Assembly (NCBI RefSeq): GCF_017356035.1
Contig: NZ_JAFIQX010000015.1
Coordinates: 1-64,000 of the forward strand
DNA: 64,000 bases
Origin: Longitalea luteola
GTDB lineage: Bacteria > Bacteroidota > Bacteroidia > Chitinophagales > Chitinophagaceae
Direction of reading: 5' to 3'
The notes beneath the pieces were generated by a model that ran no database searches, was not told where the DNA came from, and worked only from the letters and a program-made list of their open reading frames with translations. A program made the position numbers and the translations under genes. Of the stretch, positions 58,758 through 64,000 are shown in pieces (within the stretch, counting starts at the first letter, position 1; the number at the start of each line of letters is the position of its first letter).

Positions 58758-59360
58758 TTAATCGGTCTGTTGGTTTACCATGTTGGCAATAACGGGATTT
58801 TGTTTCACCAGTTCCGTTAGCGCCTGCAGGCATTTATATTTTTTGTTACGCACCACCTGTTCATTTTCATAAGGCAGGTGATGTACTATATCCTTCATTG
58901 ACAAATTCTCATAATAAAAGAGCGTCAGCAATTTTTTGCAGGGTTCGCCCAACTTGCCCAGCACCGCCAGGAATTGTTGTTTTACCTCCCGGTTGGCGAT
59001 GTATTGACTAACGTCCATTTCAATTCCGTCGCGGCGCGTTTCAAACGCCTTTTCCCGGATACCGCTACGCGTTCTTTTCTTCATTTCATTCAACCACAGG
59101 TTTCTGGCAATAGCGGTTAAAAAGGTCTTTACACTGGCTTCTCCCCGGAATTTGCCTTTTTTGACCAGGTCAATGAAAGTGACCACTGTTTCCTGGAAGA
59201 TATCCTCCGCATCAGGCGGCGTACCGCTGTTAGCCAGGATAAAAGACTGAATTGTTTGGGAATACTGCTGGTAAATGAAAAAAATGGCGTTATTCAACTG
59301 ATCCCCGCTTCCGATGGCAGCAATTAGTTCTGCATCAGAATACATGTTGCCTTTTATCAT
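58758..59360 (-). CDS. ECF-type RNA polymerase sigma factor
   Basis: 200 residues. Sigma region 2 includes FIYQQYSQTIQSFILANSGTPPDAEDIFQETVVTFIDLV with the DAED-I-x-Q-E core-binding motif. Region 4 is LGEPCKKLLTLFYYENLSMKDIVHHLPYENEQVVRNKKYKCLQALTELV, a helix-turn-helix for -35 recognition. ATG 59360 follows GGAGA closely; ATG 59345 is an alternative. It should direct transcription of a small regulon, possibly including the TPR-CHAT operon on the opposite strand. Confidence 0.92.
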   Translation of the reverse strand: MIKGNMYSDAELIAAIGSGDQLNNAIFFIYQQYSQTIQSFILANSGTPPDAEDIFQETVVTFIDLVKKGKFRGEASVKTFLTAIARNLWLNEMKKRTRSGIREKAFETRRDGIEMDVSQYIANREVKQQFLAVLGKLGEPCKKLLTLFYYENLSMKDIVHHLPYENEQVVRNKKYKCLQALTELVKQNPVIANMVNQQTD

Positions 59361-60377
59361 TCTCCGATATTAATAGTAAACGCCGGTCCTGGTTTTGTAA
59401 CCGGCATGATCACTTTTTTAAAGATTTTCAAAAGTTTGCTGACTATTGGGCGTAAAAATAACGCAAGCAAGATTATAAGTGGATTAAAGTTTGTAGAATA
59501 ACCCATCAATTTGATACAAGTCAACATTTTAAGCGGGGCAATAATGCCAACCCAGCTTAGCCACTAACTATAATAATATATTACATTTTCCGCCTGCTTC
59601 GGATTTCGCCGTAAACGTTCCGCCCGAAATTCCATTCTAGCGGAACAATTCGCCGGAATTAATACCTCCAGCCGCAGGGATACTGCCCACCCGGAACAAA
59701 CCTCCCCCGTTTATGGCGCCAGTAATATCATTTACCCAGACCCGCCGGCAGGCAGGCCGACAAAGGCCAGGACATGGCCCACACTGATCATTTACGGGTA
59801 TAAAGCGCACCAATAACTGACTGCACAAGGCTCAAAGCCGGTAATTGAGCCATCGGACGTGAACCAATTGGATTGTGCGGAAAATGAACTGAAAAAATAA
59901 AGTTTCAGGTAATAAAGGTGAACATACCGGATGATTTCCGCATATATAAATCGCTTTCACTCAAAAACGCATAACCCATATTGTCTACCGGCCATATAGG
60001 AAATGCAGGCTGGCATAGTAGTGAATTTTGCCAAAATGACGAAACTACAACCGAATAGGGCAAAACATGAATTGATTGATTTAGAAAATAATAACAAGGT
60101 CAGTAACTTGCATTCGGAATGTAGGAACAACCCGGGTTCTTTCGAACGGAGATTTGTAGCGCCCTATCCATGTCATAAATTGTATTGCTTATCATTTTTG
60201 CATGCAGTTACAGCCAGCAGCGCATATCCGTGAACATGGATAATGTTTGCAGCTGTATACAACCTGTTAAAACCAAAAGAATGGCAACGCAGTTCTGAAT
60301 GAATGTGGCTGTGGACGCATATGTGCCCGACAACGGACAGGACACGAATTTGTCAACATTCATTTAAACCGGCGTGT
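59361..60377. other. 1-kb gap upstream of the ECF sigma gene
   Basis: A GCCGGT (59382-59387) / ACCGGC (59400-59405) inverted repeat lies 20-45 bp upstream of the sigma start and could be a regulatory site. A GC-richer stretch at 59637-59828 has an open minus-strand frame (VNDITGAINGGGLFRVGSIPAAGG) that may be a coding relic, but I recognise no family. The rest shows no gene or array. Confidence 0.4.
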
Positions 60378-60749
60378 ATGCCAAGACAATATAAAAAAGG
60401 GGTATTGGAGGCGGTGCGATGGGTCAAAAAAAATATCGATAATCATCCCAACAATGGCACCAGCACGGCTGCAATGGCTCGCATGGCAGGTGTTAGCCGC
60501 AATGCGCTGCAGGAAGTGTTCAAAGCAAAATATGGCACATCCATTGGCCAGTATAAATTAAATCTCCGCATGAAGCTGGCCGCACAACACCTTAAGACCG
60601 GAAAATCGATCAAGGAAACGGCCATCCTGTTACAGTATTCCTCTGCCAGCTCTTTCTGCAATGCTTTCAGGAGCTTCCATGAAGCCAGCCCTACCGACTG
60701 GTTAAAAAATCAAAAGCTGACTAACGCTAACAAACAGGCCAGGAATTAA
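60378..60749 (+). CDS. Stand-alone AraC-type helix-turn-helix protein
   Basis: 123 residues from ATG 60378 (MPRQYKKGVLEAVRW); the frame is open from 60303 but the earlier part has no family features. It consists only of the AraC DNA-binding domain with two HTH motifs: STAAMARMAGVSRNALQEVFKAKYGTSIGQYKLNLRMKLAAQHL and SIKETAILLQYSSASSFCNAFRSFHEASPTDWLKNQ. No ligand or dimerisation domain is present. It is a paralogue of the protein at 61467, with an unknown gene between them. It may bind DNA alone or with a partner. Confidence 0.85.
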   Translation: MPRQYKKGVLEAVRWVKKNIDNHPNNGTSTAAMARMAGVSRNALQEVFKAKYGTSIGQYKLNLRMKLAAQHLKTGKSIKETAILLQYSSASSFCNAFRSFHEASPTDWLKNQKLTNANKQARN

Positions 60750-60918
60750 CTACCCTACGCGCAGCCACATTGCACATGATACCGCCTATGTAAGCCGTCT
60801 ATACATTTACGCCACGAAAGAAGGATTGCTGAATAGCCAGGAAAAGGAATATTGCCTGAGAAGGAGTGTCTTACAACCTCCGATAGCAATCGGAACTTAA
60901 ATTTATGAAGGCCGTGGT

Positions 60919-61377
60919 ATGACAAAAGCAGAAAAAGACATATATGCTTTCCTGGATGATCATTTGGGGATCTATGACAATCCACATGGCATCGAGTTTA
61001 TCATGAACATCGATGACTCAGTGTTTGTGATCCACGCACTGAACCCGCCGCCGGAGCCCTATGCAGACTTTGGATTGTTGTACCCCAGCGCTGCCTTCAA
61101 CATCTTTGTAAGCGATTTTCAGTTCGCCAACAGCCGTGCCCTAACAACTTTGACGCCCGAGCAACTCTGGGACATGTATTATAAAGGCAAGGCCGAGATC
61201 TATTGTACCCTGGTAGTGAAGATCATATTTTATGCATTGTATTTTCGCCTGACCAAACACAATACAATGATCGTACGGGATGATTACGACCACGAACATG
61301 AAATAGGTGAAGTGTTTACCAGTGCGCACCAGTTCCTGGAGTATACGCAAACCCATTTCCTGCACTATGAAGGATGA
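60919..61377 (+). CDS. Hypothetical protein between two AraC-type HTH genes
   Basis: 152 residues. No signal peptide. The N-terminus (MTKAEKDIYAFLDDHLGIYDNPHGIEFIMNID) and the middle (SAAFNIFVSDFQFANSRALTTLTPEQLWDMYYKGKAEIYC) are ordinary soluble sequence. A hydrophobic stretch (LVVKIIFYALYF) lies near residue 95-106. The C-terminus is acidic and His-rich (DDYDHEHEIGE). I do not recognise a family. Its stop overlaps a small ORF leading into the second AraC-type gene, suggesting one transcript. Confidence 0.6.
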   Translation: MTKAEKDIYAFLDDHLGIYDNPHGIEFIMNIDDSVFVIHALNPPPEPYADFGLLYPSAAFNIFVSDFQFANSRALTTLTPEQLWDMYYKGKAEIYCTLVVKIIFYALYFRLTKHNTMIVRDDYDHEHEIGEVFTSAHQFLEYTQTHFLHYEG

Positions 61378-61477
61378 CCTGGCTGAAACCATGACCCTGC
61401 CTGCTGCGCCTTCGCGAAACTTTGATAAAGCGAGGCTTACAGGCTCACCATTAAACGGACCACACAATGACCGATGA
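61367..61477 (+). CDS. Possible 36-residue linking ORF
   Basis: ATG 61367 overlaps the end of the unknown gene (stop 61375-61377). Its TGA at 61475-61477 overlaps the ATG 61467 of the second AraC-type gene. The product MKDDLAETMTLPAAPSRNFD... is hydrophilic with no recognised motif. It may be a genuine coupling ORF or chance. Confidence 0.25.
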   Translation: MKDDLAETMTLPAAPSRNFDKARLTGSPLNGPHNDR

Positions 61478-61823
61478 CAGAAAAAGAGCCAACCGACATG
61501 TACTGCAGGCAGTATATGCCTTTAAAGGACTTCTCGACGACCATTGTTGCAATGGCGACTCGGCGGTGCAGCTGTCTGCCCAATTTGGTGTCAGCCGTAA
61601 TGTATTACAACGAAATTTCAAGACGAATTATGGCGTGGGCATCCGCGACTACAAGATGAAGCAACGTATGGAACGCGCCCGCCAGTTATTGGAGTCGGGT
61701 AAAGATGTAAAAGAAGTATCGATGCTATTGAATTACTCGCAGCAACGCGCATTCAGTGCGGCGTTCAAGAATTATTATGGCGTTACGCCTACTGTTTTTG
61801 CCCATACCTTGCCGGGGGTGTAA
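61467..61823 (+). CDS. Stand-alone AraC-type helix-turn-helix protein
   Basis: 118 residues, again only an AraC-type DNA-binding domain: SAVQLSAQFGVSRNVLQRNFKTNYGVGIRDYKMKQRMERARQLL (first HTH) and DVKEVSMLLNYSQQRAFSAAFKNYYGVTPTVFAHTL (second HTH). It aligns along its length with the protein at 60378. It is convergent with the GH127 gene and ends 10 bp from its stop. Probably a small transcription regulator; targets unknown. Confidence 0.85.
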   Translation: MTDDRKRANRHVLQAVYAFKGLLDDHCCNGDSAVQLSAQFGVSRNVLQRNFKTNYGVGIRDYKMKQRMERARQLLESGKDVKEVSMLLNYSQQRAFSAAFKNYYGVTPTVFAHTLPGV

Positions 61824-61833
61824 AGATCTTGCC

Positions 61834-64000
61834 CTACCCGGCTTTAGAGGCTTCGGGCTCCACCACCCACTCGTGAATACCCGTAGCATGCTCAACCGGC
61901 AGCTGCACTTCCAGTTTGAGGGCGTTAGTAGTTACCGGTTCAAAGTTCACTGAATTGTACTTGTCTTTTGCCAGCTCATACGCCGATGTATTTTTTACCG
62001 GCAGCCATTGCCCGTTTTTATTATAATAGATGGTCCATTTGGCCGGAATTCGGCACCCACCCCAGGGGCCATCATCGAACCAATACACCTTACAGGAAGA
62101 CACGGTACGCGCGCTGTTAAATTCATACTGCACCCATTCAGTAGTGTTCTTTTTGGGCCACCAGTGGAAGTAAGGTACGGAATTATCTTTTGAATCAACA
62201 GGCTCCAGTTGATCATGCACCGCCATTAAGCTCCTTGATTGTATACTCGCTGTTACCTTGCTGGTGTAGGCGATCGTAGGCGCCGGCTGTGGCCGCGCAG
62301 CGGCGGCGGTATAGGGTATCCACACCTGCATTTCCCCCGCCCCACGGTTATTCCACGCATAATAAGGGATGGCTGTAACAGTTTGTTCGCTGGTGAGCAG
62401 CTCAGTTGAATTTAACTGACGCCTCGAGCTCGTACCTGGCATAGTGATAATATTGACGCCATTTAACAGCTTATCGGTATAACGTACCTGCATGGCCGCA
62501 TTCTTGTCTACAACAATATTTTGTACGAGGCTATCCCTGTTGTCCCAGCCTTCGAGACAATATACGATTGGTCCCACCTGAATGGCAAAGCGCCCCTCGT
62601 TTGCCTTTACTTTTTCATTGGCATAAATAGGTTGCGGTTGCATGGGCAGGTCGAGCATGATCCTGTCGCCTTTTTGCCAGGTGCGTTGCAGCACCGCATA
62701 CCCTTTTGCCATTTTACAGGTAATCTTTTTTCCATTTATGGTTATGGTTGCTGCAGCCGGTTTGTCGGTCGTTGTATACAGATCACCGGGAACCGGCTCA
62801 CCCTTAGCCCATCGGGGAATGCGAATATGCAGGGCAAAGGCTGTAGGTTTGGCCAGATCTATTGTAATTGCGACCCGTCCGGCCCAGGGATAATTGGTTT
62901 GTTGCGTCAATTGCACTTTGCCTGTCGGCAGTTGGATGGTGCTGCTATTGTTCATGAAGAGATTCACATAAAGATCATTTTTATTCTGCGCATATACATA
63001 ACCCGGTACAGAAGGCAGAAAGCGCGTCATATTGGAAATACAGCAGGCGCAGGAGAACCAGGGACTGCGGTCATGCTGTCCCACGGAGGCAAGCGGATTC
63101 GGATAAAAGAACCGGGTGCCGTTTAACGACATTCCCGACAGTAAGCCATTGTACAGCGTACGTTCCAGCACGTCGATATAGCGGGCATCGCCATGGAGCA
63201 GGAACATGCGGCTGTTCCAGTACACATTGGCAATTGCAGCGCAGGTTTCGGCATAGGCGCTCATGTTGGGCAGGTAAAAAGCGTCGCCAAACGCCTCGCC
63301 ATTATTAGTAGCGCCGATTCCGCCAGTTATGTACAGCTTTTTGCTGACCACATCGTTCCAGATGGCATCGATGGCTTTCAGATAAGCGGTATCGCCGGTA
63401 AGTGCGGCAATATCGGCCATACCACTGTACATGTACGCTGCCCGTACGGCATGGCCTACTGCCTCGGTTTGATCAATTACCCGTTTGTTGGCCTGGTTAT
63501 ACTTATCACCATACGGACCACGAACATCCAGGAAGAACCTGGCAAGGTCGAGGTATTTCTTTTTCCCGGTAATGCGATAGAGTTTGGCCAGTCCGATCTC
63601 TACGATTTGGTGGCCGGGATAGATCTCTAATTTACCCCAGCCAAAATCTTTTACCAGCAGATCGGCATTCTTCAGCGCAATATTTAACAGATTCTTTTTC
63701 CCCGTGGCGTTGTAATGCGCATAGGCAGCCTCGTACAAATGACCGCTGTTATACAACTCGTGGCTTAGGATAGAATCTTTTACCCAGCGCCTGTCCCCAA
63801 TCCATTCGTGCGGCTTGGCGGGTTTAATGGTGCGAAAGGTGAAGAGGTAACCATCGGGCTCCTGTGCCTGAGCAATGATATCGATGAGAGAATCCAGGTA
63901 TTTGGATAACGCAGCATTGGGCGCCACCTGCAAGGCATAGGAAGCGCCTTCGATCCATTTGTATACATCGGTATCATCGAATGTGAATTGCGAGCACACC
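61834..64000 (-). CDS. GH127 beta-L-arabinofuranosidase (N-terminus outside the window)
   Basis: At least 721 residues; the frame runs off the window end, so the true start lies beyond 64000. By comparison with Bifidobacterium HypBA1, about 90 residues plus a signal peptide are missing. It matches GH127 (former DUF1680): FDDTDVYKWIEGASYAL, GGIGATNNGEAFGDAFYLPN, YAETCAAIANVYWNSRM and FSCACCISNMTRFLPS. The Glu in GEAFG, the Glu and Cys in AETC, and the paired Cys in CACC fit the catalytic and zinc ligands of the family. The last ~140 residues form an extra C-terminal domain (EWVQYEFNSARTVSSCKVYWFDDGPWGG) like a discoidin/CBM32 fold. It removes arabinofuranose from plant glycans. Confidence 0.93.
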   Translation of the reverse strand, partial: VCSQFTFDDTDVYKWIEGASYALQVAPNAALSKYLDSLIDIIAQAQEPDGYLFTFRTIKPAKPHEWIGDRRWVKDSILSHELYNSGHLYEAAYAHYNATGKKNLLNIALKNADLLVKDFGWGKLEIYPGHQIVEIGLAKLYRITGKKKYLDLARFFLDVRGPYGDKYNQANKRVIDQTEAVGHAVRAAYMYSGMADIAALTGDTAYLKAIDAIWNDVVSKKLYITGGIGATNNGEAFGDAFYLPNMSAYAETCAAIANVYWNSRMFLLHGDARYIDVLERTLYNGLLSGMSLNGTRFFYPNPLASVGQHDRSPWFSCACCISNMTRFLPSVPGYVYAQNKNDLYVNLFMNNSSTIQLPTGKVQLTQQTNYPWAGRVAITIDLAKPTAFALHIRIPRWAKGEPVPGDLYTTTDKPAAATITINGKKITCKMAKGYAVLQRTWQKGDRIMLDLPMQPQPIYANEKVKANEGRFAIQVGPIVYCLEGWDNRDSLVQNIVVDKNAAMQVRYTDKLLNGVNIITMPGTSSRRQLNSTELLTSEQTVTAIPYYAWNNRGAGEMQVWIPYTAAAARPQPAPTIAYTSKVTASIQSRSLMAVHDQLEPVDSKDNSVPYFHWWPKKNTTEWVQYEFNSARTVSSCKVYWFDDGPWGGCRIPAKWTIYYNKNGQWLPVKNTSAYELAKDKYNSVNFEPVTTNALKLEVQLPVEHATGIHEWVVEPEASKAG

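Noticed and set aside
59637-59828. Minus-strand 63-residue ORF as a gene
   Set aside because: The GC-richer stretch and Gly-rich reading could be a coding relic, but no start, family or neighbour supports an intact gene.
1-64000. tRNA, rRNA, transposase, integrase, retron or diversity-generating retroelement
   Set aside because: I looked through the gaps and ORFs and saw no cloverleaf, rRNA-like sequence, DDE/tyrosine recombinase or reverse transcriptase motif. A tRNAscan/Infernal run would be decisive.

Overview
The window looks like a chromosomal segment of a Bacteroidota bacterium, most likely Chitinophagaceae (Niastella/Chitinophaga-like). This is inferred from several signs: a type IX secretion C-terminal sorting domain, a LytS/LytTR pair with a two-component-regulator propeller, futalosine-pathway menaquinone synthesis (mqnA), a GH127 arabinofuranosidase, a Bacteroidota-type YfhO protein, and several upstream motifs fitting the Bacteroidota promoter pattern TTTG-N19/20-TAnnTTTG. 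No rRNA, tRNA, CRISPR array, transposase or phage gene was recognised.

Layout. 1-4 kb: an SRPBCC protein, the N-degron pair clpS-aat, a lipoprotein and an exonuclease/GIY-YIG fusion. 4-5.5 kb: a gene-poor stretch with two tiny single-pass membrane ORFs and two short-word repeat arrays. 5.6-8.9 kb: valS (carrying an in-frame insertion of the same repeat type) and a PAP2 phosphatase. 9.5-14.2 kb: a stressosome operon (RsbR, RsbS, RsbT, ATPase-PP2C phosphatase) continuing into a histidine kinase and a receiver-only regulator, with no sigma factor nearby. 14.4-17.2 kb: a HExxH/propeller/barrel-like protein. 18-25 kb: PrsW protease, acetyltransferase, queuosine-precursor transporter, YfhO and a glycosyltransferase. 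24.3-36.4 kb: a LytTR two-component pair and a long minus-strand surface-polysaccharide operon. That operon holds CDP-glucose synthesis, 4,6-dehydration, 3,5-epimerisation, C-methylation, reduction, an O-methyltransferase-like enzyme and three glycosyltransferases. 36.7-41.3 kb: a 1122-residue secreted DNRLRE/PKD protein and a LamG lipoprotein. 41.4-52.4 kb: housekeeping genes (mqnA, purB, prfC, mgtC-like, aldose epimerase, ABC permease, tsaD, trmN6-like). 53-59.4 kb: a lipoprotein and TPR-CHAT protein facing an ECF sigma factor with a membrane anti-sigma/TPR protein. 60.4-61.8 kb: two stand-alone AraC-type HTH proteins around an unknown protein. 61.8 kb to the end: GH127, cut by the window edge.

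The most unusual property is a dispersed class of intergenic arrays built from degenerate 7-8 bp words (GATAAT-, GCTAAT/GCACAT-, GAACTTT-, AACCTGN-, GAAGTCG/CAGACCT-, GCGTTTN- and GATTTCGG-type). Most consist of a left arm and a reverse-complementary right arm around a 15-90 nt centre, so they could fold into long imperfect hairpins. They fill nearly every longer gap between housekeeping genes, and in places they reach into coding ends. One lies inside valS. Two regions carry tandem amplifications of ~100-110 bp units. I regard this as the best candidate for an undescribed system in the window: either a mobile palindromic repeat class or a terminator/mRNA-stability element family.
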